Shown: positions 46,889 through 59,358, counted from the stretch's first letter. The stretch: DNA of 64,000 nt from Haemonchus contortus (GCA_000469685.2 LS997567.1:38591005-38655004), one strand, 5' to 3'. Notes: generated by a model from the sequence alone, not told the origin. Numbers and translations: made by a program.

Positions 46889-49508
46889 TCAGAAATGCTT
46901 GATTCCTTGAGAGTTGTAGTACGACTCGCGAGGATAATATGCTGTTGGACCACTGATCTGTAAAAAACGAAAGTTGCAGATCGATAAAAGTAAACTACTT
47001 TTAATCAAGGTAGATCTCTCCGCTGCTATTTTAGACACTGTAAATGTGTTCCTCGAGAATGGGAGAGGTGAGTGGAGATTTTCCTAAGAAAAAATTTGGT
47101 GTAAACGTTCTCACCTGACTTGCTGATGAGCTTCCACCACCGTAGACTATTGCATTTTTCAATACTTTATCTTTTCGTCGGTTCATGAAATATACAACAG
47201 TTATGGCTATTACGGCGAGAATGATAGTGATAAGCACGATTGATAGTAACGCGATCGCCCAACCAAAGGAGTTACTTCGCCTGAAAGAGAGTTTTGGAAG
47301 ATCAGAATGTGCTAGTGTTGGCATCAGAGAAACTGTAATGCAGCTAGGTTATGGTAGCTGTTTTGAAAAGTTTCCCTGGTAAGGGAAGTTAAAGGGGAGA
47401 GACCAGACTCATTAGTGATACTGGCCCACTCCAAAAAAGGTCAGGGCTGAGGCGAGGGTTTCGTGACAAGATAGGGTCGTGACATGCCCAGAAATTTTAC
47501 GTGTTCTTCAATCACTTACTTCATAAGGCTATACACGGCTTATCCTTCAAGTCCTCCTTGCTCCTATCATTCACGATATTTCGGAAATTCACAGGCAGAA
47601 GTGCCATAGAAATTGGGCCGTGTTGAGTCGACTTTCAAGAACTTCAGCCTAGCTTAAAGGCACTGTTCACGAAAAAGTGGTTTCGGAGATTTGCACATGG
47701 TTTGAATTCGACGCCCCCTCTGATACTATTTGTGCAGGAATGAGGTCGGAAATGGTTCGGATAGGGCACAATAAGGGGCCGGAGAGTGAGCCACGGTCGC
47801 CCTCCGCCCCTCGCTAGGCTGACTACGAAATCTAATTGCCGTTCACCACTTTCGCATTGGAGCAAAGTTGGTGAAAAATCGATAAGGTGGTTGGCAAATT
47901 GCCAGAGTCTGCCAGTTAGATTGTCAGGCAAATTGGGTGTGTTGTCTGCTATTGCAGACATTGCGTCGCCTTCGTGCACTCGCCCGAACACTCCCTTAAC
48001 CCCCGTTCTTCCAATGTGAACTCGTCCAACCCCCCCCCCCCCTTCCAGCTCTTTTTTGACCCTTTCTATTTCTTTTTGTTCATCGGTTTTTTTGCGCTTT
48101 TTTCGTTGTTACCGCTTTACTCTAGAGTAGTTCTGTGAATCTCCGTCAAAAAAGGGTACCCTAAATTTTTTGTAAACGGCGCCTTTAAAGAAGAACCTAG
48201 GACTCAGGTCAATAGTCTCTCGTCTCGCTACTGGCTATCCCAAAATTATCGTTATCGCTACGTTACCAGTGATGGATTCAGGGAGCAGATTCAATCAGCG
48301 TTCTGACGGCTGAAGCTACAAGTTGTACCCGTTAAGTCCAGGATCCCTACAGTGTGAATGGTTCCTGATGATAGCCGTAGAAAAGTTGAGGGCGAGTTCT
48401 CAATCCCTCCTTAATGGAATTGGAGCAAAGGCTCATCAGTTTTCATTGAACATTACTTTACATTACCACATATTCAGAACGATAAACATTCAGTAACTTC
48501 TAACAAAAGCTTACGCAGCAAGATCAGCGACTGTACAACAGCCGTGATTACAGCATCCGATCTGGCATAGATATGGTATCGAAAAATCGCTATCTCTTCC
48601 CGCACTTCGATAATAGCAAATATTCTGTCCGGATTCTGAAAATATACAATTTTGCATGAATCTGGTTAAAAATAGCCTGACAAATAAAGAGATTAGTGGA
48701 AAATACGAATTTTGTAGAAAAATTAATTGAAATGAATCTAACCGCAATCGAAACCCGCCTAGAAATTGTTCCATGACGGGTAGGCCCTATTTTGTTACAG
48801 TTATCTTCCTTACAAGTAAAGAAAAAAGCTTACAAACATTATAATGGGAGCCCCAATATGATTGCCTTTGTGCCATTTCAATAGCGTGCGAATTTCTAAT
48901 TCGAGCCATCTTTCAATATCGTTCTAAGATCTTCCTAGAAAACAGATTCATGGCGAATCCTAGCGGGAGTCATTATTCTAGAACCCAACTATCTTTGTTA
49001 TACTTACTCCAACGAAAAGATAAGAGGTGGCAATAAAGTTGTCGTGGCTAGTAACGGAGGACGACAACAAAGAGAGCCTTAGCAGATCAGCCACTCACTC
49101 CATGGCTGGAAACTATGTGGCCAGCCGATGTACATGCAATTCAGCGCTTTGTCCTCTCAGAGGAGTTTGGCACTAGTTACGCGACCCCGTAGGGATCGAA
49201 GGCTTGGTTGGTTCAGGTAGATATCGGTCAAGGATGCGAATCCGCGACCATGTGTGTGTGATGGGGTGCCACTTGCCACTACACCACCTCCGCCTGGGAT
49301 TTGTAGTCGCTTAACAAATTCGTAACTCAAATCCACATGCAACTGCCTCTCCGAGTCAAAATGTTCTGCTTGAAACAATTGTTCAATATACTTTCTCCAA
49401 CGAAAAGTATTATTGGAACAGTGGACCCTACTTACCCATTACTTCCTCACGCAAAGAAGAACTATTCGTTATACGTTGAATACTTCGAGCTTCAATAGAA
49501 TCTCTTAC
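46889..49508 (-). CDS. Single-pass membrane protein with CC/CC cysteine cluster, last four exons
   Basis: Minus-strand exons 49508-49436, 48635-48515, 47280-47115 and 46957-46889 join with consistent phase (0/1, 1/2, 2/0, 0/stop) and good splice sites, for example TTTTCAG before the second and TTTTTTACAG before the last. The ectodomain has NICYY then CQIGCCNHGCC. Next comes a roughly 25-residue hydrophobic helix (AIALLSIVLITIILAVIAIT), a basic stop-transfer MNRRKDK, a Gly/Ser stretch and a tyrosine-rich tail (TAYYPRESYYNSQ) before the stop. This layout resembles Shisa/VOPP1/WBP1-type adaptor proteins with short cytoplasmic tyrosine motifs, but I cannot name an orthologue. The first listed exon may extend upstream to an alternative TTAG acceptor near 49560. 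No signal-peptide exon was found, so the 5' end is missing. A SINE sits in intron 1. Confidence 0.66.
47644..47991 (-). other. GC-rich 115-codon open frame inside an intron
   Basis: Within intron 2 of the minus-strand membrane-protein gene, on the same strand. It reads HEGDAMSAIADNTPNLPDNL, then GRLWQFANHLIDFSPTLLQC, to a stop. It is GC-rich compared with flanks and ends beside a poly-C run at 48030. Probably an inserted repeat or a relic rather than an exon. Function unknown. Confidence 0.3.
49103..49295 (-). mobile_element. SINE family A copy inside an intron
   Basis: Reverse orientation: head GGCGGAGGTGGTGTAGTGGC and GGATTCGCATCC; body AACCAACCAAGCCTTCG. It lies in the first listed intron of the minus-strand membrane-protein gene, in the gene's own orientation. 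Confidence 0.7.
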
Positions 49509-49559
49509 CTGATATTTCTTGGCGCAGTAATCCTCCCAACGCCCTTCTGGTTGTACTTT

Positions 49560-51200
49560 CTAACGGGTTCGCAGTGCTTAAAACAGAATTTTGATTGAAT
49601 AAAAGAAGCATAAATGTTCCATTTAACTAGTATAGATCTTTTAGGCGTCATGATACAACCTTAGAAAGAGGCAGTATAGTTACTGATGTGGGTATTGCAA
49701 GGTAACAGTGCGGCCTCAGCGATACTCAATTTCAGACGATGTCAATCATGCTTCGATAGTGCCACCCAGGAGCCACATCCGGGAGTTCCAAGAAAGGGGT
49801 CGTATCCATTAGATAATATTTAGATTATTATTTTTGTAGAACTTATATCCTTTTATCTCCTTCCCATGTTGGCCTCTGTTACTTACACATTTTTATAGCC
49901 ACACCTTGTCAAAGCCTATGAGGGGGGGGGGAGGCGGTCGTCCTCATGAAAAGAACGTTTCTCCCGATTCGAAGCCAAGGAAGTTCCCATCTGAAATATA
50001 CAAGGCCCTATCCATCATGAGCGGTCTAATTTCTTTAGGCCTAAAGTAATTAGCAATTTTCATGCAGTTTACTATAGAACTATATCTTGAATAGAGGTCA
50101 TAGTCACGTGACAGGATACTCCCGAATGCAGCTTTTATCACCATCCAAAATAGTTTTTTTATTTCACAACAAGAAGATTCGCCTAGAACTGTCCAGGCGG
50201 AGTGTGGAGTGTATAGCCCTCGTGCTGCCGATTAATGGGGAAAACCCTCACTTTTATTCCACCCTTTGATCGATTCTAGTTTCACAATGATCATTACTGG
50301 AGTACTACATCAAGTAAGGTAAAATACCTTGAGGTTGTTGTTGTAGTTGATGCCAGATACCTTTGCTGTTGTTCGCTGATGGGAAGTATCTCCCATCTAG
50401 ACATGATATTGTCTGAAAATGCAACTAATGAGCTTTGTTGCATAGACTGTAAGTTAACACGATAACATCGAGCACATCAATTGTAGTCTGGAAGCTATGG
50501 AATAGTTAGTAGTAATAGTTATTGAGAGAGAAAATGCTCAAAACGATAACAGGAAAAAGGAAGTCCCCAAGGAGGAAGTTAGGTGCAGGGCTCTGCAGAA
50601 AACAAACGAAGGAAAACCAGTATCCGCTAAAATACTGGCCTTCTTTGTGGAACTACGATAGCTTCATATATGTACCTTGAAGATGAATGACGTCGCCAAT
50701 AGAATGAAATAAGGCAAATTAAAATTGGAACAATTACTGACGTACCCAAAGCACGAAGAGAAATGCGATTAGCCTCGGCACTGGTTTCCGACTAAGCTGG
50801 CAAAAAACCTACCATGACTGCGAGGCTCACTAATTAGTTGCAGACTTGTTTATAAAGATGAAAACATTGATTTCTACACCGCATGGCAGTGAAATTTATT
50901 TCTTTCCCCAACCCTCATTGACACTGAGTACTAGGTGAATGTTCACAGCGTGGCGCATCCCAGAAGTGGAAAGGACCGGAGTGGGGTGACTTATTAACTA
51001 TGGGATCCTGTTAGGGATTCCCATAGATCTATTGAGCACTCGTAGTTTTGCTAGTAAGAGTACCTGAAGGAGTATCCGAATACTTTTCGGAAAACTCGTT
51101 ACTCGTTTGATGGTAATTTCCTAGCTCATTACTGCCCCTCAAAGGAATTTCGAGACAGGCTCCCTATAAACTGGCCATTACCTTGGTCGCAGTCAGATTC
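49560..51200. other. No supported gene
   Basis: Should contain the 5' exon(s) of the 46889-49508 gene, but none was recognised. Confidence 0.35.
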
Positions 51201-51202
51201 TA

Positions 51203-51418
51203 TGGGCGGAGGTGGGGTATTGGCAAAGGGAGCACTAACGCACACGCATGGTCGGGGGATCGATCCTTACCGGTATCGGTCAATTGGTGTGATACAGGTT
51301 TGGCAGAATGAAAGCTCTGACATATCCGGTGGCTGGAGAGCCATTGCAAGGGGCACCTACGCATCCAAATCATCTCTACGATTTCGGATGAGAGTCCCAC
51401 TCGACGGCGCATCCTCAT
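51203..51418 (+). mobile_element. SINE family A copy
   Basis: Head GGCGGAGGTGGGGTATTGGC and GGGGATCGATCC; tail shares the CCGGTGGCTGG and GGGCACCTACG stretches with deletions. Confidence 0.62.
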
Positions 51419-51419
51419 A

Positions 51420-53668
51420 ATTTGATTGACTGACGCCGAGAACTTTAGTCCTTATTTTGTGATCTTAGTGACAAGCGAAATTCATGAAGCTGGAGAAACT
51501 GTAGATCGTCAACTAAAGGGTTCAACAAAAAAAACGGTTGTGATAGAGATTGTACTAGGGCACAGGACCTAGGTTCACCGAAGAGGTTAGGTTGAGGAAG
51601 TGGAAAATAAAAAAGTTCCAGCCACAGACAGTCGAAAATCATAGAGCTATCGACATAGTAATTATTAAGTTTTAAAAGAAATTGTGAGCCAATGACGTTT
51701 GAGAATCCACTACCAGTCAAGGTCAAAAATGCATGAAATACAAGTGAGCCAGTTGCCTCACAAAGCTTTTTTCTCTGAAGATTACTGTGAATAAATTGTT
51801 CAAAGATCTACTCAATTATTATACCTTCTGAGAAAACAACGACAAATAACCGATACAATGCCTGAACTAGGATGTAACATAATGTTCTGAATGGCGTACT
51901 ACTGAGCTCTTCTATGCGCATGTCTGTATGGATAAGTTTACCTCATCATTGTAAAACCATGAAATCTGATGGAATCCTGCTTTATTCTAAGTTCCCTTGA
52001 AACAACCCCAAGATAAAACGCAGAAGTTCTATATCAATCATTCGATAATTTCGAGATGTTACTTACCGCTTTACGGCTAAAAAAGTTGAGTTATTAGGGA
52101 ATGCATAATTCAAATTCATATAGGAGATTAAGCCTTATTATAACTGTTTTTATTATTATCATTATTATTATTATTATTATTATCATTGCTACTATTGTAT
52201 TCCATGTACGCCCTCGAAACGTCACTTCGATTCTGAATGGAAAGGAGGCGGATGATAGAAGCCATCTCAAAAACAAAGTTAATTAACGATTATCTTCCAT
52301 CCTTTATTGTCACTGTTATCATTACATTTATTGTTATTGTTATTATAATTATTTCTATGATTGTCATTGTTATTAAAAGCGATGCGTTACCGGGCGAGTA
52401 CGCATGAGAGCGGTCGGAATTATCTTGTTTAATAATTTTTCAATGATCACGAAACCAACGCTGTGAAATATCCTGAAGGTCAAATACACTGAAAAAACCG
52501 ATTTACGAGTAAATATCAACAAGTTTGCTTTACTGAAAGAAGCATAGAAAGCAAAGGGTGCTGAAGGCTTTACGTTGTGTAAGAGAAATCGCTCGGTAAT
52601 AGTCTAGACAGAAGTCCCGTGGGATGTGGGGGTGACGCTTGAAAGAAGGGTGTGGTCATCAATGCGCATGCCATGTCATGTCTAAAGTGAAACTGGGAAT
52701 CGCCCGGACATCCAAACGTACAAAATGTTTTCGAGAAAGAGGAAAGAGAAAGTCATGTTCTTAGAAAACATGATATCAAACTAGAGTGGGATGGAAACGC
52801 AATTAATAAGCTTGAGTGTCTGCTGGAGCTTAGAGGGCGAGCTTGAGGCAAACTGACACTCCCCGAAAACAGGATCATATGCCTCTTAGAGAGGAAGGCT
52901 TATATCGACGATCAAAATAGAATGAAGAGGTCTGTTGTGAAGAAATGGGTGGATATCTAACATGTCCCCCTTTGTAAGGACAAACATCAAGATTTTGTTA
53001 TTCAAGCTGCATGGTCTCTGGGCCAGCCCAGGACGTCACTGCTCAGCTATCACTTGGGAGCCTAGGAAAATGTTGAAATATTTAAAAAGTTCAAGGGGAA
53101 AACATCCAACACTAGACAACTTCTCGGTATTTTCTTCTGTCAATGAGGTCTCAGGTATGAACTCTGCTGATTACCTCAAAAGCTTCCAATTTAGTCCAAG
53201 GACATTGAGAGTTTCCGCAACGAATGCACCACAACTTCGTCTGTTTAGCCCAGGATTCTTAACTGCGGCTCCACCCACCTGCGTTCAGATTTAGGCAAAA
53301 CTTCCGGTTTGTCTAGTTGAAATTCTTTTTTCCACTTCAAAAAGGCTCTTTTGTTTTGACAGATCACATATTCCCCTACTTGTGTTTTCATGCGACTGCC
53401 ATCCACTGATGGAGGCAGCGCATGTGCCGCTAAGCCGAGATGCGAATTTTTCGCGCGAGCAGCACATTTGGAGGTCAGACTTTAGTGGCGCTTCCGTGCC
53501 CTGGTGCCACTCAACACGTGCAAAAATTTCGCGTCCCACTCGAATAATACGCACCCTGTAAATGACGCCAGCAAAACCTTTGAATAAGACTATAAGTCTC
53601 ATGCCGTATAACATAATTGACTCATCAATCACAGATGCGAAATCGCTTTTACATGGTTTATCAAGATT
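51420..53668. other. Mostly non-coding
   Basis: Microsatellites at 52.15-52.37 kb. Frames at 52962-53294 (plus) and 53291-53632 (minus) lack splice support. Confidence 0.35.
52145..52190 (+). repeat. TTA/ATT microsatellite
   Basis: ATTATTATTATTATTATTAT interrupted by TATCATT; a second AT-rich simple stretch lies at 52310-52375. Confidence 0.85.
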
Positions 53669-53972
53669 TTTTGGTGGAGATGGTGTGGTGACCAGTGGCG
53701 CACTATCACACGTGCACGGTCATGGGTATGAATCCTGGATCGGTTGGTCGCCCCTGCCAATCAAGCCTTCCATCTCTCCGGGGTCGGCGAATCGGTGCCA
53801 GACTCGTCTAGAAGGATAAAAGCATTGACTTGTACATCGGCTGGCCATCACAATTCATTGCCCCATAAGCATTCAATAGCGGCTACGATTCCAAATGGAA
53901 GTCGAATGCAGGGCGCATCTCTGGCAGATTAAATGAAGCCTAGAAACATTTCCACTTATCCTCCACTAGTTT
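53669..53972 (+). mobile_element. tRNA-headed SINE family A, near full length
   Basis: The 5' head has an A-box-like GGTGTGGTGACCAGTGG and a B-box-like GGTATGAATCC, as in RNA polymerase III tRNA promoters. The body (CCAATCAAGCCTTCCATCTC, then GGCTGGCCATCACA, then GAATGCAGGGCGCATC) recurs in other copies. The best copy for a consensus. Confidence 0.75.
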
Positions 53973-55124
53973 CCTTTGTCAAGGATTCGCTTGAAACACC
54001 AGAAAGGAGGGTCATTTGATAGTTTGAAGAGCCTACCCTTGAATCTCGAGCCAGTTTTCAGCGATGAGCTTTGGTAAAGAAGATTGGGTCAAAATTTCAC
54101 TTTGATAAGTATGGAAGGAATCGGCAAGAAGCATCAAAAAACGAGATCATTGCTAAAGATCCATTATAATAGACAACAGTGGAAACAAGTACTTACATAG
54201 TAGTAACTAATGTTCCTTCTAACCTGTAATACATGATTTAGAGATATTCACCTATCAGGAATTTAAATTTTAATCAAGCGAAAACTAATCGAATCACTTC
54301 AAATCATACCTAAATACTAGTTAGGAACTTCAGTAAGCCTAGTGTGAAGGTGGGTTGCCGCTTTGTGTTGCTATACCCCACAGTACTTACCTATTCACTC
54401 AGCAATATGTCTTAAAATTAGATCCACAACCAGAACAAATATTTTGAGGGGTGTGTTTGTGGACAAAAATCCTCGTAGAAGGAGAGACTTTTTTGAAAAC
54501 TCGAAATAGATCTAACGAAAAAACGCTCTTTGTTTACATTCCTAACTTAGAGGGGTGTCATATTGATTGGTTACCGTAGTCATCGAAGCAGCAAATTGTT
54601 TTCAGTGTTTGTGTTTGTTTACAAAAGGAATGTTGATAAATGAGCACTAAACATCAAAAGCTTGAGAGAAATACGAAATAAGTTATCCGCAGACAAAACA
54701 TGGAACACGAAATTACTAGTATGTGAAAAGTAGTAAGCGGTAGCCGTTAGTAACATTCATTGTGACTACGACAAATGGAATGTTTGTACAAGTTAAAGTC
54801 AAGTATAATGTGAACATAGTCATCTACGTCTTTTATATCTTAATCTTGACAAACTCGGCCTAAAACCTGTAGAGTCCCCTCACCCTGACGTTCTTCATCA
54901 TCTGTCACAGTAAGACTCCAGGGAAAGCTGTACTAGTAAAATGAACTCAAATCAAAGATTCCCACTGCAAAACAGTTACTATCAAGGGTTAAAATACCAA
55001 TTACTGCGTGATGCAAAGTATTACAGATAGTATACTAGTTAATGGTAGTAAGAGCCAAGGATAGTAACCAAGGACCACGACCTTTCCAAGAAAACCTATG
55101 TGAGGCGATTCGGCACGATCGAAG

Positions 55125-55370
55125 TCAGACTGGCTTACTATAACTTTTTACTGTGTAAATCATCAAAATTAAATTATCAATACAAATCAATATCAGAATG
55201 AAACAAGGATTAGACGGAGGACCTCTGAAAGTGCCTCTTGGATGAAACACAAAAGCGGAAGAAGCTTCATTGACAGCTCCGAAGCGAGCTCCACGACAAG
55301 CTTGCCATGTCATGACAGTTCGCGCACGACCTAAGCGGCTGTCTTCGGACTGCTGCGAATCGAAGTTCAT
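55125..55370 (-). CDS. Unrecognised 81-codon open frame with hydrophobic C-terminus
   Basis: This minus-strand frame starts at ATG (MNFDSQQSEDSRLGRARTVM) and continues TWQACRGARFGAVNEASSAF, with coding-like codon use. It then enters a hydrophobic segment (CFILILICIDNLILMIY) before the stop. It could be a first exon read through into its intron, which would explain the lower-complexity tail, or a small tail-anchored protein. I saw no good GT donor at the change of composition. Neighbours are non-coding. Function unknown. Confidence 0.38.
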   Translation of the reverse strand: MNFDSQQSEDSRLGRARTVMTWQACRGARFGAVNEASSAFVFHPRGTFRGPPSNPCFILILICIDNLILMIYTVKSYSKPV

Positions 55371-56030
55371 ATTTGTTGATACAATAAAACATTAAGCCCA
55401 TCCTCATGTACAAAAAAATGCTTTGAAGAAGAAATACTGCATAAAATGTACCTGTAAATGAAAAATGTAAAAGTAGGACCTGTCAATGTGCCCGACATAT
55501 AGTTCTTTCGTGTCCTTGGCAGGTTTCATGCAATCTGTGAACCTTTATTCTTTTTAGGAGTCTTTCTAGATACTCTCATGTAAATATCAGGTATAATGGG
55601 GTCTTGACACATGAAGTCAGGGCACAAAAATGCCAAAAAAGCGGCCATCAGAATCGAACTCAACTCGGAACTCAGGAAGATTTGAAGCTGGAGACGTGGC
55701 GAATCCTAGAGTGGGTTCACATCGGAGATCATCTCATATATTGTCATAAATATTCATTTAGTCCAGCATGGAAAGTTCAAAACAAAGAAATAGAAATAGG
55801 AAGATCGTAGAGGTCTGGATGGTTTTCAAATGAGTGCTGCAGCTCAGTGCACAGTGTTACCTTCAGAAAACATATTTTACATTTGTTATTCCATCAGTTA
55901 TTCTAGTTTCATTCACGCCACATGCATATCAAATCATTAGGGTAGATTTGATGTGAATAGCGTGATTAGCTTCGTATGTTTACAGTTACTTAGCTTCACA
56001 TGTTTACAGTCACCACATCGAGAGACTAGC

Positions 56031-56202
56031 TAAACACGAGCAAAAATCTCCTCCATAAATTAAAAAGGAGAAAACAAGTTTGTAGTCGAGGAGGCAACGA
56101 AATGCTCAGTTCCAAAGGAAGTGGAAGTGAAACGAATTCAGCGGATTCAGAGGATGTAGCAAAATCAAAACTACCTCCACGACTCTCAGCTCATTTCACT
56201 TA
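56031..56202 (+). CDS. Ser/Asp-rich short open frame
   Basis: Open from an in-frame stop at about 56028 to TAG at 56202. From an internal ATG (about 56103) it reads MLSSKGSGSETNSADSEDVA then KSKLPPRLSAHFT, with strong purine-first codons. It could be a first or last exon of a disordered protein. No splice partner was found. Confidence 0.28.
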
Positions 56203-57353
56203 GTTGAGATCCTCTACACACGCCTCCATCAAAAGGCAAACCCTCGTTCAGTAGTTAGGGCCTGGGCTCAAACTATTGCGAAAAAACACGCATAACTCTT
56301 GATTGGTGGATTGTTGTAGTGACCAATCACGGGGAGGGGGCGTTCTCGGAATGACATTCCCGGAGAATGAGACCTAGTTTTTAGTGAACCGGCCTACAAT
56401 GCTTCAGTCTCAAAAATGGTTTTAATTTTCCTAATTGATTTTCTGATTACATGATACCCGAATAAAAAATGTTTATTGATTAATCAAAGGACCTAAGGTT
56501 CAAAGCACCACGCTGAGAGCTTAAGACGGATATATGTTGGATATAGGCTGGATGGTGAAGGATGTCTATCGAGTGTGTCTAAGTGACCGGCATGCACCCA
56601 CATGGGGTGGAGTGTAGAGTTAGATAAATATTAGCCTATGCTAGAGCACGAACGGCGTCGAGATCTCGTACATCCATTAAAAAACCAAATGGCTAGTTTT
56701 AAACAGGATCCTTAGGGATGTGCGACAGAATAGGATCGCCTTTTATATGAAAAACAAAACGAAAAATATTCCTTGGTTTCTGGTTTTGACATGACTTTCA
56801 CGTTCAGCTTCTTTCTTCTAATTCTAAGGAAGATAATAAATTAATAATTCATTCATAATAAATGGTAGCTCTTTTTTATTTTATCCTCCTCTATACAATT
56901 TCATCTTACTTTATCTTATCTTCCTATCTTAGATTATCATCTTTTATCATTTGTTATCACTGCCGGGATCAGCTTGTAACATGAACCTTTGCCCTAAACA
57001 GAATGCATTTATTGAATTTTTTAATGAATTTTTATTAATCACAACCACTAGAAGCATTCGTTTCTATCAAGCTTGGAATTTAAAATGAGCAACTCAATGG
57101 TAGATATGGTTATTGATCGAATATTTGAGCATTGTCTAAAGATTTCGAGGATCGTTATGCGATGAAGGAATAAAATTAATTAGCAGCAAATTGATTATTG
57201 CGAAATTCCAGAATGACGATGCAACGGCAGAGGAAAATGCAGAAAAAATGCTATTTCGTATTTCACAAATGATGAAAACAAGTTTTTCAAGATATCCGGA
57301 TGTCAGAGTTCCATCGGGAAGAAGAAAAAGAGAAGTATGATTTTGAGTGCTAA

Positions 57354-57620
57354 TTAGTTTTTTAGCCGCGATCGAGAAACCGATTCGAACAGAAGGAGGA
57401 GGGGGACCGCGATGTGAGCGTTGAGATGGAAGAGGGTTAACGGAAAATAGCTCGAGCCAATCGAGATGGTCTCGCCGTCAAGTTGTGTACAATGCGGATT
57501 TTGTCGCCCGTCAGAGCCTAATGCTAAAATTCGACAAAACACCGACCTTTTTCAAGTATTTTTCAACAACAGCACCCATGGTACACCATCACAACATTGG
57601 GATAAACAAACAATGACGTG
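57354..57620. CDS. Strand-ambiguous region with high coding potential
   Basis: On the minus strand, an ATTTTAG acceptor at about 57521 opens a frame LGSDGRQNPHCTQLDGETIS then IGSSYFPLTLFHLNAH, ending at a stop at 57354. On the plus strand, GTTTTTTAG at 57364 opens PRSRNRFEQKEEGDRDVSVE and a second frame MVSPSSCVQCGFCRPSEPNA that runs to about 57580. Both strands cannot be coding throughout. Antisense frames of purine-first codons mimic coding, so the strand is unresolved. The plus reading has the better acceptor but needs an unexplained frame change between its two parts. Confidence 0.3.
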
Positions 57621-57751
57621 AATCACGAAATCAAACTGTACACATCTATTATGAACCTATTTACTTTTCTACTTGGTGGGAATTCTTTTTTTTTCGGTGC
57701 ATGATCGCACTATTTGTTACGTTTTTATATATTTTTGTATATTTTCAGCTT

Positions 57752-57917
57752 TTAAGCTCTTTAAAGCCACTTTGAAGCCGCTTCTTCTCTTGTTCCTCGC
57801 TGAATAATGCTAGGGCATAAGTAGAATTCCCGTCCTCTGAGAACATCAGTCGTCCGTCCGAAACGTGAGCCCAGCTATTTTTGTGGGTCGCAGCCTCAGT
57901 TAGATGTAGATGAGTAA
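57752..57917 (-). CDS. Possible C-terminal exon
   Basis: Reads AHVSDGRLMFSEDGNSTYAL then ALFSEEQEKKRLQSGFKELK and a stop at 57752, charged and helical at the end. A weak AAAAATAG acceptor precedes it. It abuts a SINE copy on its 5' side. The opposite strand has a stronger acceptor (TATATTTTCAG at 57748) but only short open frames. Confidence 0.28.
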
Positions 57918-58130
57918 AGGTGGTGTAGGGGATAATGTGAGCGCTATCACACACTCATGGTCACGGGATCGAATACCGGATCGATGGGCCAACCAATCCT
58001 TCCATACCATCCCTTAGATTCTTATGGGAGAATAAAATATAATGGTTGATTACCGCAAATTATTATACAAGGATGTTAGCACTGGGAGACCACTGCGATT
58101 TTGGATAGAAGTCGGATGCGTGGGCACACC
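57915..58130 (+). mobile_element. SINE family A copy
   Basis: Head GTGGTGTAGGGGATAATGTG with box B GGGATCGAATACCGG; the body is diverged but ends with the shared GGATAGAAGTCGGATGCG. A TTTA microsatellite follows. Confidence 0.68.
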
Positions 58131-58149
58131 ATTAAGTGAGATTGATATA

Positions 58150-58176
58150 TTTATTTATTTATTTATTTATTTATTA
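58150..58176 (+). repeat. TTTA microsatellite
   Basis: Six to seven TTTA units just 3' of a SINE copy, possibly grown from its A/T tail. Confidence 0.85.
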
Positions 58177-59217
58177 CATGAGGCGTCTCAGGTGTGCGAT
58201 TTGGAGGAATACTTGGTTTCTATCTCTTTATGACAAGCCAGTCAACCTTTTAAGTGTATAGGCAGTAGATAGATATATGATTAGAGGAGAACCTCGAGAG
58301 CTTGAACGGGTTCTGATCACTTACTCAAGTGGTCGAGGGCGAGATAAGATATCCTAGCCTGCTGCTCAATTCAGGATTTCGAGCTCTTCTTATGGATCAG
58401 CACAATCGAGCCATTCTAAGCCATTTCGGCTCCCTTGCACTTAAGAAATGCAATATGCTCGAGGAAACTTTGTAAATATAATGTATTTGGAAAGCTCAGC
58501 TGAAGTTGTGTAAGAAGGGCATATTCAATTTCCTGAATAAGAGTTTCAAATTGGAGATTCCATCCTGTTAGATGTGTTATCGGAAGTTTTCTTGAGGTGG
58601 TTCAAAGACTGCTGTTGGATTACACTGTTCAGAATAAATGGAAACCTAAAGAAGAAAAATTCAAAATGAAAAAATTCTCACTGCAAAAGATAGTCTACTC
58701 GAAGGACAAGCTGTCTCTAGCCATGATCTAGGCTCCGTTTTATTTTTTGCTATACGTATGTAATATTGAAGTTTTTTCAAATCTGATCAATTCTGGTTAC
58801 GTAGCTGCTATGAAGTACATAACAGATTAATTAGGAATAGAACCACATTATGTAAAGATTTTATGAATAACTGCTGCAATAAAGCAGCCTCATTAGTCCT
58901 TGAATCTTTCAATTCTGCAAAACGAGTAAGTTCACACACAAGTTCACACAGTTCACACAAGAGCAACGAGTGGTAAGTTCTTGGAGTACTGAATGCATTT
59001 GTTATATTGTATATGTATCCTTACTGCATTGTTTACAATAATTCAAAAGTAATAGGAGTATTTAGGAGATAATGAGAAGGGACAGCTTCCTGGTAATCAA
59101 TAGTCATATGATTGATGACGGCCAAATAGCGTATTCGAAAGCTATGGACGATTACACGATTGAACGTGCAGTACAGGGTATTCCATAAACGTGATGACTG
59201 TGTGTGTGAGTGGGTCC

Positions 59218-59358
59218 TAGAACGAATCTTGGAATCTGCATCGCCTCGACCCTCGTCTGTAGTGACATCGATAGAGGGGCGGGATGTCCAGGCGAGCCGG
59301 TAACGGGCTCCCACGAATTCGACAGCGTCCTTCCTGGTACCCTTGTGAGCCACTGGGT
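59218..59358 (+). CDS. GC-rich candidate exon, strand uncertain
   Basis: Lies between GGGTCCTAG and GTATGT. One plus frame is open throughout (TNLGICIASTLVCSDIDRGA, then EFDSVLPGTLVSHW). The minus strand also has an open frame (KDAVEFVGARYRLAWTSRPS) but lacks a donor. GC content is well above the flanks, so it may instead be a repeat fragment. Confidence 0.22.

Noticed and set aside
48723..48900. Candidate first exon (MAQRQSYWGSHYNV) for the membrane-protein gene
   Set aside because: Joining it to the cysteine exon creates a stop codon at the junction.
53291..53632. 113-codon minus frame
   Set aside because: GC-rich and partly protein-like, but with no splice chain and a look of repeat DNA; left uncalled.
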